Origin: Pseudahrensia aquimaris
GTDB lineage: Bacteria > Pseudomonadota > Alphaproteobacteria > Rhizobiales > Rhizobiaceae
Assembly: GCF_042676045.1 (NCBI RefSeq)
Contig: NZ_JBHTJV010000013.1
Coordinates: 107,117-171,116 of the forward strand
Direction: 5' to 3'
DNA: 64,000 bases
Positions 54,679-63,705 of this stretch are shown one piece after another. The notes under the pieces were generated by a model. It saw nothing but the letters and a program-made list of their open reading frames with translations. It was not told the DNA's origin and did no database searches. A program made the position numbers and the translations under genes. Within the stretch, counting starts at the first letter, position 1. Every line of letters starts with the position of its first letter.

Positions 54679-55685
54679 AGGGGCAGGGTGGCCGTCACGC
54701 GGCCAACGTCAAGTCCGTTCCAGTTTCGCATCCTCTTATCCGTCCAACGCGCAAGTCCCTGTTGTAGCGGGTCGTCGGCTGGCAACAGCCGCGCAGTGAC
54801 GGCTGCCATCATCGCTTCGCTGGCGCGGGTGGTGCCGTCGTCAACTTTAAGCGCGATGCCGACACCGAGTTCTGGAATTGCTGCGCAAAATACACCTTCC
54901 GCGCCCGTTTTGGCGAACAGACGCCCAGCGCCGAGCGTCATGTATTCCGTGCAGAACCGTTTCGTGCCTGCCATGTAGAATGGCTCGTTCATGCAGGCGT
55001 TGAGCAGCCGCTTAGCGGCCGTGGCGCGTTCGGGAGGTAGGCCAACGCCGGTGGCCATGCGCGCAAAGCCCGTGGCCATAGCTGACAGCGGCACGGCGTA
55101 TGTGGGGATGGAGCAACCATCTGTTCCGCAGATATCCTCATCGTGAGCCGCGCCCGTTACTTCCTGCATAACGGTGTTGATGTTTTTCTGGATGGTATGA
55201 TCGCGCCCGATATAGCCTTTGGGGTCCACGCCCGTATGGGCGGCTGTACATACGAAGCCTGTATGTTTTCCGGAGCAATTGTTGCACACGGCTGGCGGTG
55301 TGGAGTTGATCGGATAGATTGTCGTTTGGTGCAGCAGCGTGCGGTGGTTGGTCGACCAATGGCCGCCGCATTCCAACATGTCTTCGCTGAATCCTGCGCG
55401 CTTCAACATGGAGCGAGCCATAGCGACGTGTTCGTCTTCACCGGAATGGGAGGAGCAGGCGAGCGATAATTCTTTGTCACCAAAGCCATAAGCATCGGCA
55501 GCACCGCTCTCGATCAGCGGCAGCGCTTGAATGGCTTTTACGGCAGAGCGGGGAAAGACGGGGGCCTCGGTGTCTCCAAAGGACAGAACCGATTTACCTT
55601 GAGCATCCATGACGGCGATAGCGCCGCGGTGCACGCTCTCCACTTTCGGGCCGCGGGAGACTTCGACGAGGATGGGATTGGTCAT
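54675..55685 (-). CDS. L-asparaginase, Rhizobium type (Asparaginase_II family)
   Basis: This 336-residue enzyme belongs to the PF06089 family typified by Rhizobium etli asparaginases, unrelated to the E. coli enzymes. The family pattern is clear: VESVHRGAIAVMD, FPRSAVKAIQALPLIESGAAD, LACSSHSGEDEHV (Ser-x-x-Lys-type active-site region), CNNCSGKHTGFV and DICGTDGCSIPTYAVPL. It should convert asparagine to aspartate and ammonia. It is monocistronic, with a gap of about 150 bp upstream. Confidence 0.93.
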   Translation of the reverse strand: MTNPILVEVSRGPKVESVHRGAIAVMDAQGKSVLSFGDTEAPVFPRSAVKAIQALPLIESGAADAYGFGDKELSLACSSHSGEDEHVAMARSMLKRAGFSEDMLECGGHWSTNHRTLLHQTTIYPINSTPPAVCNNCSGKHTGFVCTAAHTGVDPKGYIGRDHTIQKNINTVMQEVTGAAHDEDICGTDGCSIPTYAVPLSAMATGFARMATGVGLPPERATAAKRLLNACMNEPFYMAGTKRFCTEYMTLGAGRLFAKTGAEGVFCAAIPELGVGIALKVDDGTTRASEAMMAAVTARLLPADDPLQQGLARWTDKRMRNWNGLDVGRVTATLPL

Positions 55686-55834
55686 GATGGCGGCCGCAAG
55701 GTTGGGAATTCCCGACGCTTATGTCGTGAAAAGGTGCTGGCCTCAAGAAAAATGGTTGTCTTTTCAGCACAGGGTTCTGCATTCGAAGTATTTGATGCGG
55801 GATCGATTTTGAAGCATTACGGCTTTCGCTACAG

Positions 55835-56533
55835 ATGAATAAAAGCACTGCGACAAAATTGATGACGGACCATCAAACAACATCGACCGATACGCCGGAT
55901 GGCCCCTGCATCTGGATGAGCAGCGTGCAGACCAGCAGCACGCATCAGAAGTCATGGCTGACGACCGATCTTCCTGATGAACGTACGTCAATCCTGACGC
56001 AACATTTGTCCAAATTATTGCAGCGATCCGAGCGCAGCGAGCCGGTTGATATCGAAGAATATCCATCGGAATTTTACGAACCGAGAAGTCAGGAACCTTA
56101 CCAATACCCGAACACCCTGCATTTGTTCAAAGCAGGTCCGCTTTTCGTGTCTCCCGAGAGTGCGTCCGTAATCCGTGACTTCGACATTGCCCCCGGCTTT
56201 TTGAAACCCGTCACCCTCTACAAATCCGACAAGACGACGATTTTCAGTGAGGGGTTTTGCATTCTCTACATAGGCGTCAAGAAGAACGCGTTTCTGCCCG
56301 AGCTTTCAGAAGGTGCCCGTGATGTCTGGAAGGGAGAACTGTGGGCAACGACGCCAAACCCATCCCTTCAGGTCACACGGTTTTCTGAAGCTGCATTGTC
56401 AGGTGCTGATATCTGGCGAGATGAGCGAATCTTGAGCAAGTTCTTCATCAGCGACCGCCTCTATCGGGCATTGGAGTCTCAAGGCTTAGCAAAAGACTGG
56501 GACCTCACGCGCTGTCCCGTGGTCTTGTCGTGA
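55835..56533 (+). CDS. Imm11-like (DUF1629) immunity-type protein
   Basis: This 232-residue protein has a disordered start (about 1-75), then a domain that fits the Imm11/DUF1629 (MXAN_0049-type) pattern: LHLFKAGPLFVSPESASVIRD, SEGFCILYIGVKKNAFLPEL, and ILSKFFISDRLYRALESQGL near the end. Such proteins protect against polymorphic toxins. No toxin gene lies beside it, so it may be an orphan immunity gene. The family call rests on motif resemblance only. Confidence 0.6.
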   Translation: MNKSTATKLMTDHQTTSTDTPDGPCIWMSSVQTSSTHQKSWLTTDLPDERTSILTQHLSKLLQRSERSEPVDIEEYPSEFYEPRSQEPYQYPNTLHLFKAGPLFVSPESASVIRDFDIAPGFLKPVTLYKSDKTTIFSEGFCILYIGVKKNAFLPELSEGARDVWKGELWATTPNPSLQVTRFSEAALSGADIWRDERILSKFFISDRLYRALESQGLAKDWDLTRCPVVLS

Positions 56534-56584
56534 AACGCACTCTGCGCCAAGGGCGATTGCGGCCATTGTCGGGAACAATTGGGT

Positions 56585-58075
56585 TCAGTAACCCGCCTCG
56601 ACGTCTCCCAATTCGACAAAGACGCTCTTGACCTGGCTGTAGCTTTCCAGTGCGTGGGCAGCGTTTTCGCGCCCGATGCCGCTCATCTTGTAGCCACCGA
56701 AGGGAACGCCGACGGGTGTGAGGTTGAAATTGTTGATGTAGGTCGTGCCCGCCTGCAGGCGGCGCACCACGCGGTGACCGCGTGCCAGATCTTTCGTGAA
56801 CACTCCCGCTGCAAGACCGAACGGCGTCGCGTTGGCGCGGGCGATGACTTCGTCTTCGTCCGAAAAGGAAAATAGTGAAAGGACGGGGCCGAAAATTTCC
56901 TCTCTCGCAATGGTCATATCATCGGTGACGTTGTCGAAGATTGCGGGTTTGATGAAATGGCCGTCTTCGAAGCCTTGCAGCTTTAGCGTGTCGCCGCCGC
57001 ACAGCAGGGTTGCGCCCTCGGCTTTACCTTGCTCGATATAGCCTGTGACGATATCCAACTGCGCTTTGGAGACCATCGGTCCCAAATGCACATCGGGATC
57101 CAGCGGGTCGCCCAACTTGATTGCTTTAGTGCGCTCGACCAGACGGTCGGTGAATTTTTCGCGGATGGCATCTTGGACAAAAACGCGGGTTGAATTGGAG
57201 CAGACCTGACCCGTGGAATAGAAATTGCCCATGATCGCGCCGGAAACCGCGTTTTCGATATGGGCATCGTCAAATACGATCAATGGCGACTTGCCACCGA
57301 GTTCCAGCGTTACGTGTTTCAAGCTCTCCGCAGCGGATGCCATAACTTTCGTGCCCGTAGGAACCGAGCCTGTGAGCGAGACTTTGGCAATGTCAGGATG
57401 TGTGGTGAGTTTCGCGCCCACATCGCCGAAGCCTTGAATGATGTTGATGAGGCCAGCGGGAAGCCCCGCTTCGGTGAGGCATTCCGCCAGAATCAGCGCG
57501 GTCAGCGGTGTCATTTCCGATGGCTTGTAGACGATGGCGTTTCCCATCGCCAAAGCGGGGGCGGATTTCCACGCGGCGACCTGAATGGGATAGTTCCAAG
57601 CGCCCATTGCGCCGACAACACCCAGCGGCTCGCGCAGTGTATAGGCAAAGCTGGTTTCGTTGACGGGGATTTGCTCGTTGGTCATCGTGGCCACGAGTTG
57701 ACCGAAATACTCCAGATTGTCGGCGGCGCTAACGGCATCGACATAGAGCGTCTCCTGGATGGCTTTTCCGGTGTCCAGCGTTTCAATGCGGGCAATTTCG
57801 TCGTTGCGGGCGCGGATGAGTTTAGAGGCCTCGATGAGTATACGCCCGCGCTCGATCTGCGGCACCAACGCCCATTCCTTTTGCGCGCGCACGGCGGCTG
57901 CAATGGCTTTCTCAACGATTTCGTCCGTCGCGGCGTGAAGGTGCGCGATGGGCTGGTTGGTTGCCGGATAGAGGCTGACAAACGGCTTGCCGGACGCGTA
58001 GTCCACATAGGCACCATCGATAAAGTGCGAGGCTTTGGGCTGGGCGGTAAGTTCGGTCACTTGGTTTTGATCCAA
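56585..58075 (-). CDS. betB: Betaine-aldehyde dehydrogenase
   Basis: This 496-residue aldehyde dehydrogenase oxidises betaine aldehyde to glycine betaine, an osmoprotectant. NAD-site and active-site motifs are in place: GAWNYPIQVAAWKSAPALAMGN, LTGSVPTGTKV, Glu258 in LELGGKSP and the nucleophile Cys292 in GQVCSN. Overall it is most like BetB, but related aminoaldehyde dehydrogenases are hard to exclude. No betA or betI is adjacent. It overlaps the upstream hydrolase gene by 19 bp. Confidence 0.85.
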   Translation of the reverse strand: MDQNQVTELTAQPKASHFIDGAYVDYASGKPFVSLYPATNQPIAHLHAATDEIVEKAIAAAVRAQKEWALVPQIERGRILIEASKLIRARNDEIARIETLDTGKAIQETLYVDAVSAADNLEYFGQLVATMTNEQIPVNETSFAYTLREPLGVVGAMGAWNYPIQVAAWKSAPALAMGNAIVYKPSEMTPLTALILAECLTEAGLPAGLINIIQGFGDVGAKLTTHPDIAKVSLTGSVPTGTKVMASAAESLKHVTLELGGKSPLIVFDDAHIENAVSGAIMGNFYSTGQVCSNSTRVFVQDAIREKFTDRLVERTKAIKLGDPLDPDVHLGPMVSKAQLDIVTGYIEQGKAEGATLLCGGDTLKLQGFEDGHFIKPAIFDNVTDDMTIAREEIFGPVLSLFSFSDEDEVIARANATPFGLAAGVFTKDLARGHRVVRRLQAGTTYINNFNLTPVGVPFGGYKMSGIGRENAAHALESYSQVKSVFVELGDVEAGY

Positions 58076-59025
58076 TCAATGATTTTGCGGGCAAGGGGGG
58101 CGGTGTTGGAAGGGCTGAGAACACGGCCCGCGATAACGTGGTTAAACGGGTCTTCGGCCTCGGTCACTTCTTCCACTACGGTCGGACCGCCCCAGAAAGC
58201 GGCGACACGCTTGGTGGCGTCGGCGCTCACCACTTTGTCGTCCGGGTGATATATGAACATGGCAGGCGTCTTGGCCTGCCATTTATCCAGCTTATCCACG
58301 AAGCGAACGCTTTCCGCCATGGGAAAGATAGCGGCTGTGGGATACTTCGTCGTCCACCATTTTTTGTGCTCGGGATTGATCGCTTCGAAAGACCGCTCCG
58401 CGCCGAAGATCGGTGGCAGCAGATAGCGGGCGGCTCCAGCGCTCAGCAGCGGCGCAGCAGGGTTGTTGATGGCGAAGTTGGGCGAGATGAACACCAATCC
58501 GGCCACGTTTTCCATCATTTCCGGCTTAGTCGCCGCCCAAGCGACAAAGGTGCCGCCGGTGGAAACGGAAATGACCACCACGCGCTCGCCAATCGCACGG
58601 CCCACTTCGATGGCCTCGGCGGTGTCGTTGAACCAATCGTTTACGGTCGGCTCGGCCATCGCATCGCCGGTGCGCCCATGGCCGGAAAGACGGGTGTAGA
58701 AGAGGTTCGCGCCGAGTGCTGCGGCCACCTGATCGGGCAGGGGGCGGATCTCCTCCAACGTGGCGGAGAAGCCGTGGATATAGACCACCGAAAGTGACGT
58801 CTTGGCCTTGTTGGCGGGGTCATTCCATATGATCTGCTTGTGCGCACCTTCGATGATGTCGCTGTGAGCGGCTTCTTCCGCCGCTAGATAGGCTTGCGGA
58901 TCGGTTGCGATAGCCGCTTTGTCGATAGAGATCGTCTCATCCACCGGCTCACGCGGGCCGAAGATCAGGACTGCGCCGAGGATAACCACAATGGCAGCGA
59001 AGGCCGCCCCTAGTTTTTTCAGCAT
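58057..59025 (-). CDS. Alpha/beta hydrolase with N-terminal membrane anchor
   Basis: This 322-residue protein has an N-terminal anchor helix (about 4-23) and an alpha/beta-hydrolase fold. YIHGFSATLEEIRPL gives the oxyanion HG motif, VISVSTGGTF the nucleophile Ser155, YHPDDKVVSADATKR the Asp, and PFNHVIAG the His. The triad is complete. It is likely a periplasm-facing carboxylesterase or lipase, with unknown substrate. The ATG at 59025 was chosen because the anchor starts there. It is cotranscribed with betB, with a 19-bp overlap. Confidence 0.85.
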   Translation of the reverse strand: MLKKLGAAFAAIVVILGAVLIFGPREPVDETISIDKAAIATDPQAYLAAEEAAHSDIIEGAHKQIIWNDPANKAKTSLSVVYIHGFSATLEEIRPLPDQVAAALGANLFYTRLSGHGRTGDAMAEPTVNDWFNDTAEAIEVGRAIGERVVVISVSTGGTFVAWAATKPEMMENVAGLVFISPNFAINNPAAPLLSAGAARYLLPPIFGAERSFEAINPEHKKWWTTKYPTAAIFPMAESVRFVDKLDKWQAKTPAMFIYHPDDKVVSADATKRVAAFWGGPTVVEEVTEAEDPFNHVIAGRVLSPSNTAPLARKIIDWIKTK

Positions 59026-59085
59026 TGCAAAGCGCTCCCTGTTGTTAGTCCATCCCCTAATCGTCTCGCCAGAGCGGTGCAAGCG

Positions 59086-59562
59086 TTAGGCGAACGACCC
59101 GATCTCGACACTCGGGCGGTTGATGACTTCGCGCAGGGCGAAGCTGGAGGTCATTCTTGCGACGCCGGGCATGGAGGAGAGCCATTCTTTGTGGATGCGC
59201 TCGTAGTCTTCCAAGTCCTGCGCCGCGACGCGCAACAGGTAGTCGCTTTCGCCGGACATGAGATAGCAGACCAGCACGTTGGGGCATTTCTTCACCGCCG
59301 CCTCGAAATCCGCCAGTTGCGCGACCGACTGGCCCTCCAGCGTGATGTAGACGATGACCACGATTGGGTGGCCCAGTGCTTTCGACGATAGCCGGGCGTG
59401 ATAGCCGCGCACGATGCCGGATTTTTCCAGCGCATCGACACGGCGTGAACAGGCGGAGGGCGACAAGCCAACGCGCTCGGCCAGTTGAACATTGGGCACG
59501 CGGGCGTCGCGCTGAAGTTCGGTGAGGATGGAGCGATCTATCGCGTCGAGTTCGATTGCCAC
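59086..59562 (-). CDS. Lrp/AsnC-family regulator, probable ald regulator
   Basis: This 158-residue protein has an N-terminal helix-turn-helix (IDRSILTELQRDARVPNVQLAERVGLSPSACSRRVDALE) and a C-terminal ligand-binding RAM domain (VLVCYLMSGESDYLLRVAAQDLEDYERI). The GTG at 59562, behind GGAG, is the natural start since the conserved part begins at once. It is divergent from alanine dehydrogenase with 157 bp between, the arrangement in which Lrp-type AldR proteins activate ald in response to alanine. Confidence 0.9.
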   Translation of the reverse strand: MAIELDAIDRSILTELQRDARVPNVQLAERVGLSPSACSRRVDALEKSGIVRGYHARLSSKALGHPIVVIVYITLEGQSVAQLADFEAAVKKCPNVLVCYLMSGESDYLLRVAAQDLEDYERIHKEWLSSMPGVARMTSSFALREVINRPSVEIGSFA

Positions 59563-59667
59563 AATAATTCTCCGTAGTTGAAGAGGTGAGCGCAATTTTT
59601 AAGCGCAGTATGTGGCTTACAAAGGCATATTTGCAAGGAAATGTGCGAAGATCGACGGTAAACTGCG

Positions 59668-59679
59668 TTATTGCAATAA
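59668..59679. promoter_or_regulatory. Palindromic site between lrp and ald
   Basis: TTATTGCAATAA is a perfect 12-bp palindrome 40 bp before the ald ATG. Together with GCGCAATTTTTAAGCGC at about 59591-59607 it resembles the AT-rich, GCAAT-containing sites used by Lrp/AldR-type regulators. Confidence 0.4.
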
Positions 59680-59719
59680 TTTGCGCTGGAAAAGCGGCGC
59701 GATGAGGGGAGTGAAAATC

Positions 59720-60835
59720 ATGTTGGTCGGCGTTCCAAAGGAAATCAAAAATCACGAATATCGTGTGGGCTTAACGCCCGGCGCAGTGCGCGAATATGTG
59801 GCTCGCGGTCATCGGGTTATTGCCGAGACGGCATGCGGCGCTGGCATCGGCGCGGACGACGATGCCTATCGTGCGGCAGGGGCTGAGGTTGTCGATACGG
59901 CTGCGGAGGTCTTTGCCCGTGCCGACATGATCGTGAAGGTGAAGGAGCCGCAGCCTGCCGAATGGGCCCAATTGCGCGAAGGGCAGTTGCTCTACACCTA
60001 TTTGCATCTTGCTCCCGATCCAGACCAAACGCGTGGTCTTTTGGCTTCCGGCTGCACGGCGATAGCCTATGAAACTGTCACCGACGCCCAAGGCGGCCTT
60101 CCGCTGTTGGCACCTATGTCTGAAGTGGCGGGGCGGCTCTCCATTCAGGCATCTGCCACGGCCTTGCAAAAGGCCAATGGCGGACGCGGTGTGCTGCTGG
60201 GCGGTGTGCCGGGTGTGGCGGCTGGCAGGGTTGTCGTGATCGGCGGCGGCGTTGTTGGCACGAACGCGGCGATGATGGCGGTTGGGCTGGGCGCTCAGGT
60301 AACCATCCTCGACCGATCCATCCCCCGACTGCGGGAACTGGATGCGATGTTCGGCGGGCGGGTGACCACGCGCTTTTCCAAGACAGAGGCGCTGGAAGAG
60401 GAGGTTTTCTCCGCTGACGCCGTGATTGGTGCGGTGCTCATTCCCGGTGCGGCTGCGCCGAAACTGGTGAGCCGTGCTATGCTGTCAGGCATGAAGCCCG
60501 GCTCTGTTTTGTGCGATGTGGCGATTGATCAGGGCGGATGTTTTGAAACTTCAAAAGCCACCACCCATGCGGAGCCGACTTATGAAGTCGACGGCATCGT
60601 GCACTACTGCGTGGCGAATATGCCCGGCGCAGTGCCCGTTACGTCTGCTCATGCGCTCAATAACGCAACGTTGCCGTTTGGCCTCGCATTGGCCGACAAC
60701 GGCATTGAGGCGCTCAAAGAGAGCCCGCACCTGATGAACGGGCTGAACGTTCATCGCGGGCAGATCACCAACCGTGCCGTGGCTGAAGCCTTGGAAATGG
60801 ATTTGCGCGACGGCGCGGCAGCTTTGGCGGCGTAG
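59720..60835 (+). CDS. ald: Alanine dehydrogenase
   Basis: This 371-residue NAD enzyme interconverts alanine and pyruvate plus ammonia. MLVGVPKEIKNHEYRVGLTP, KVKEPQPAEWAQLREGQLLYTYLHLA, GGVPGVAAGRVVVIGGGVVGTNAA (Rossmann loop) and HYCVANMPGAVPVTSAHALNNATLP are typical and the length is exact. The ATG at 59720 follows GAGGGGA by about 9 nt; longer readings add no homology. It is divergent from the lrp gene. Confidence 0.96.
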   Translation: MLVGVPKEIKNHEYRVGLTPGAVREYVARGHRVIAETACGAGIGADDDAYRAAGAEVVDTAAEVFARADMIVKVKEPQPAEWAQLREGQLLYTYLHLAPDPDQTRGLLASGCTAIAYETVTDAQGGLPLLAPMSEVAGRLSIQASATALQKANGGRGVLLGGVPGVAAGRVVVIGGGVVGTNAAMMAVGLGAQVTILDRSIPRLRELDAMFGGRVTTRFSKTEALEEEVFSADAVIGAVLIPGAAAPKLVSRAMLSGMKPGSVLCDVAIDQGGCFETSKATTHAEPTYEVDGIVHYCVANMPGAVPVTSAHALNNATLPFGLALADNGIEALKESPHLMNGLNVHRGQITNRAVAEALEMDLRDGAAALAA

Positions 60836-60852
60836 CGATTGACACGGGCTGT

Positions 60853-60908
60853 GCTCCACCCCAAGTGAGAAGGTGAGGCGGGAGAGCCGCTTCACCGCTT
60901 TGGGGAGC
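60853..60908 (+). promoter_or_regulatory. Strong hairpin covering the glutaredoxin-MauE ribosome binding site
   Basis: An inner stem GGTGAGGCGG / CCGCTTCACC (872-881 and 887-896 within 60853-60908, one G-T pair) sits inside an outer stem ACCCCAA / TTGGGG. The outer 3' strand is GGGGAG, the likely ribosome binding site for the ATG at 60915. Folding would hide that site. No T tract follows, so it is not a simple terminator. Confidence 0.6.
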
Positions 60909-60914
60909 AATATC

Positions 60915-61655
60915 ATGGCGCAAAAAGCCGTTCTTTACCGCATGTATATGGATAGCCATATCTGTCCCTCAGGCATGAGGGCGCGCGATCTGCTGTCTCG
61001 CAAGGGCTACGAGCTGGACGACAACCTGATTACCTCACGCGAGGAGCAGGAGGCGTTCAAAGCCAAGCACAACGTCAAGACGACCCCGCAAATCTGGATC
61101 GACGGCGAGCATGTTGGCGGGTTCGATGCGCTTAAGGAAAAGCTGGGTGTGCCGAGCAAAGACAAGAACGCGCTGTCCTACACGCCCGTAATCGCCATTT
61201 TCGCTGTGACCGCGCTGATGGCTATGGCCGCCAGCTACGCGATCAGCGGCAGCGTGGCGACTGTGCGGGCGGCGGAATGGTTTATCGCTTTTTCCATGTG
61301 CGCGCTGGGTATTCAGAAGCTGCGCGATCTTGACAGTTTCACCAACACATTCATCACCTATGACCTGCTGGCGATGAAGCATCTGCGCTATGCCTATTTC
61401 TACCCGTTTGCCGAGGTTGGCGCTGGCGTGCTGATGATCGCGGGAGCGTTGACATGGATTTCCGCGCCCGTTGCCCTGTTCATCGCGGGGATCAACGGTG
61501 TGTCGGTGTTCAAGGCCGTTTATATCGACAAACGAAATCTCAAATGCGCCTGCGTCGGCGGCAACAGCAATGTGCCGTTGGGGTTCATCTCGTTGACCGA
61601 GAACGTGATGATGGTTGCTATGGCGCTGTGGATGGGGGCGGGGTTGTTTGGGTGA
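60915..61655 (+). CDS. Glutaredoxin-MauE fusion protein
   Basis: This 246-residue protein starts with a glutaredoxin fold (about 1-75: YRMYMDSHICPSG, VKTTPQIWIDGEHVGGFD) in which the active site has one cysteine only (Cys17-Pro-Ser-Gly). It continues with a four-helix MauE/DoxX-like membrane domain ending LKCACVGGNSNVPLGFIS, where Cys211 and Cys213 form a CxC pair. Such fusions are thought to pass reducing or oxidising equivalents across the membrane. It lies downstream of ald behind a hairpin. A decayed copy of its C-terminus occurs at 63706. Confidence 0.85.
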   Translation: MAQKAVLYRMYMDSHICPSGMRARDLLSRKGYELDDNLITSREEQEAFKAKHNVKTTPQIWIDGEHVGGFDALKEKLGVPSKDKNALSYTPVIAIFAVTALMAMAASYAISGSVATVRAAEWFIAFSMCALGIQKLRDLDSFTNTFITYDLLAMKHLRYAYFYPFAEVGAGVLMIAGALTWISAPVALFIAGINGVSVFKAVYIDKRNLKCACVGGNSNVPLGFISLTENVMMVAMALWMGAGLFG

Positions 61656-61733
61656 ATAAGAGTTTTATGGGTCAATATTTCTGAAAGACATCTTGCGCAT
61701 TATTGGGGGAATATCTGGCGCACGGATGATTTC

Positions 61734-63575
61734 ATGGCCTTAAAACAAATACTCAACGGGCTTTTTGGCAAGCAGACAAGCAACGCTCGTCAAGCACGCG
61801 ACGTCATTCCACAGCCGCACCACTTCAATCCGGTCTTTGCTTTCGTTGACGTATCCGAGCGTTCAAGCACGCCTCCGCTAGGGTGGATTGGCGGTGAGAG
61901 CCACCATCCTGAACTGCTGAATTTACCTGACAGACAAGACCCGACCCGGTTCCAATTGTGTGAGATAGACTGTGCGCAGCTTCCTGCCGATGCGTGGGGC
62001 GGGCTTGGACCGCGCGAAGGCAAGTTGGTTGTCCACCTTTCGGTAGGTGAAGTGTTGCAGGCACAGGCCCATTTGATTCAGGCCAACACGGCGATCGCCC
62101 CCGTTCCCGCGTCCGTTCCGAAGGACTTTTCCTGTTATTACTACGAACAGTCGAAACTGCCGGATTTTGCGCTTGAAATGCCCGCTTGGCCCATACGGCT
62201 GGCGGAGGCTCCCACGAGCGGGAAGGTATCCGATTTGCGAAATCCACAGCCAGTGGGTGATCCATTTGCCGATCTTCCGCTGAGCGATCCTTTGGTTCGG
62301 CCCACCTCGTTGCGTCAATTGCGGTTGCTGGTTGAAGTTGCGCACACAGCACTTTCCAGCCGCCATGAGAAGGTGTTGGTGTCACTCAAAAACTTTGGCT
62401 CGGAAGATGGCGGTAATCCTGAACTTTGCGATGTTCTGGAATCCCAAATCGCTGGATTCGATAAGATGATCATCGATCTTACCAATCGATATCGCGACCA
62501 GCTTTTTACGGTGCAAAACTGGCTCGATGAATATGACCGGATTAAAGACCTGATCGCGCTACAGCTTGAGGAGAGTCTCGCGCGCGGAGAGCCGTTTGCC
62601 CGCGCTTTGGACGAGAGTGCAGTGCAGGGGATCGCAAGGTCCGCTTCGACCTATCCCATTTCAAGCAGCGATAAAAAGGCCGCTGCGGACTTGGGCGCTT
62701 CAACCACAGCGCTGAGCAAACAGATTTCCGAGCAGTTCGTGGACCTGCCTATCACTGTTACTCGCGATATCAACTACGCAGGCTATCGCAAACTTCGAGC
62801 TGAAAGTCCCGGCGAATGGCAAGAAATAGCGCAGAAAATCCGGAAAATCCGGGCTGAGCATGTGCGGCTTTGTTTTGTGTGCTTTGAAGAATCCGCGGCC
62901 CGAATGAAACAATCGGGCCAAGATGACGATGCCTCAAGCATCTATTTTAAAGTGGGAATGGGAACGCCACCAAATTCGTTGGACGAGGCAATCGATGGGC
63001 TACAAAAGAACCGTGAGCGTGCTGAACGCCTGTTGGCGGATTTGACAGACACGGACAAACTGGAGGCGGAGCGTGCCAGACTGACCTCCTGGGTCGAAAA
63101 ACGCTCATCCGGTCTGGAAGTCCTGAACCGAATGAAAGAGCAACTGGCCAGCACGCCCGAAGAAGGCTTGAAGATCGGTGATTGGGAGCACGTTTCTGAG
63201 CTGCTGCAGGCAATGATTGACCAAAATTTGGTCTCTCGCAGCGATTTTGAACACTACAGAACGTTGCGGAGTTTGGTTTTGCAGCGCGACTACGCAGAAA
63301 ATGCTGGTGCCATGCGTGCTGACGTAAAAAAGGAGCTCAAGAAGCTGTGGCGGAGTCAGGCCAGAAGCGCACCGATTCAATTTGGCGGTATGCCGGAGGG
63401 GCAATGCATCGAATTTGCTGCAAATATGCCCCGATCTGTCATGCTGATTGAAGTGAGCACGAACTATCTGACAGGCCACATGTTTGGTGACGTTGGCAGC
63501 GTGGTGATTTCAACAGACAGCGAGCGGTTGGCGAGGGGGGATTTCAGTGATCTGAAGCTGGATGTGTCGAATTGA
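61734..63575 (+). CDS. Large DUF1963-like protein with long helical insertion
   Basis: This 613-residue soluble protein begins with a DUF1963/YwqG-like strand pattern (about 45-125: PPLGWIGGESHHPELLNLP, RFQLCEIDCAQLP, GKLVVHLSVG). It ends with the matching closing part (about 550-613: IQFGGMPEGQCIEFA, GDVGSVVISTDSERLARGDFSDLKL). Between lie about 400 mainly helical residues with coiled-coil character (about 225-275 and 445-490). The insert is not recognised. No signal peptide is seen. The function of the family is unknown; members often appear as immunity-like or sensor proteins. It starts 78 bp after the fusion gene. Confidence 0.6.
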   Translation: MALKQILNGLFGKQTSNARQARDVIPQPHHFNPVFAFVDVSERSSTPPLGWIGGESHHPELLNLPDRQDPTRFQLCEIDCAQLPADAWGGLGPREGKLVVHLSVGEVLQAQAHLIQANTAIAPVPASVPKDFSCYYYEQSKLPDFALEMPAWPIRLAEAPTSGKVSDLRNPQPVGDPFADLPLSDPLVRPTSLRQLRLLVEVAHTALSSRHEKVLVSLKNFGSEDGGNPELCDVLESQIAGFDKMIIDLTNRYRDQLFTVQNWLDEYDRIKDLIALQLEESLARGEPFARALDESAVQGIARSASTYPISSSDKKAAADLGASTTALSKQISEQFVDLPITVTRDINYAGYRKLRAESPGEWQEIAQKIRKIRAEHVRLCFVCFEESAARMKQSGQDDDASSIYFKVGMGTPPNSLDEAIDGLQKNRERAERLLADLTDTDKLEAERARLTSWVEKRSSGLEVLNRMKEQLASTPEEGLKIGDWEHVSELLQAMIDQNLVSRSDFEHYRTLRSLVLQRDYAENAGAMRADVKKELKKLWRSQARSAPIQFGGMPEGQCIEFAANMPRSVMLIEVSTNYLTGHMFGDVGSVVISTDSERLARGDFSDLKLDVSN

Positions 63576-63694
63576 GATTTGGTGTGAATGCGGAGCTAAC
63601 TCAAGAACAACCGTGTTGGCGTGTTGCAGATGCCAACCTGACGCTCTACCAGCAACCGCCTGATGCGGACTGGGTAGTAGCCGTGACGCATTAA
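63572..63694 (+). CDS. Possible 40-residue small protein
   Basis: A TTG start overlapping the previous stop (TTGA) opens 40 codons (containing WRVADANLTLYQQPPDADWV) that end at TAA 63692-63694. The composition looks coding and the overlap suggests coupling, but there is no recognisable family and it could also be chance. Confidence 0.3.
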   Translation: MRFGVNAELTQEQPCWRVADANLTLYQQPPDADWVVAVTH

Positions 63695-63705
63695 ATACGA
63701 TCGTA

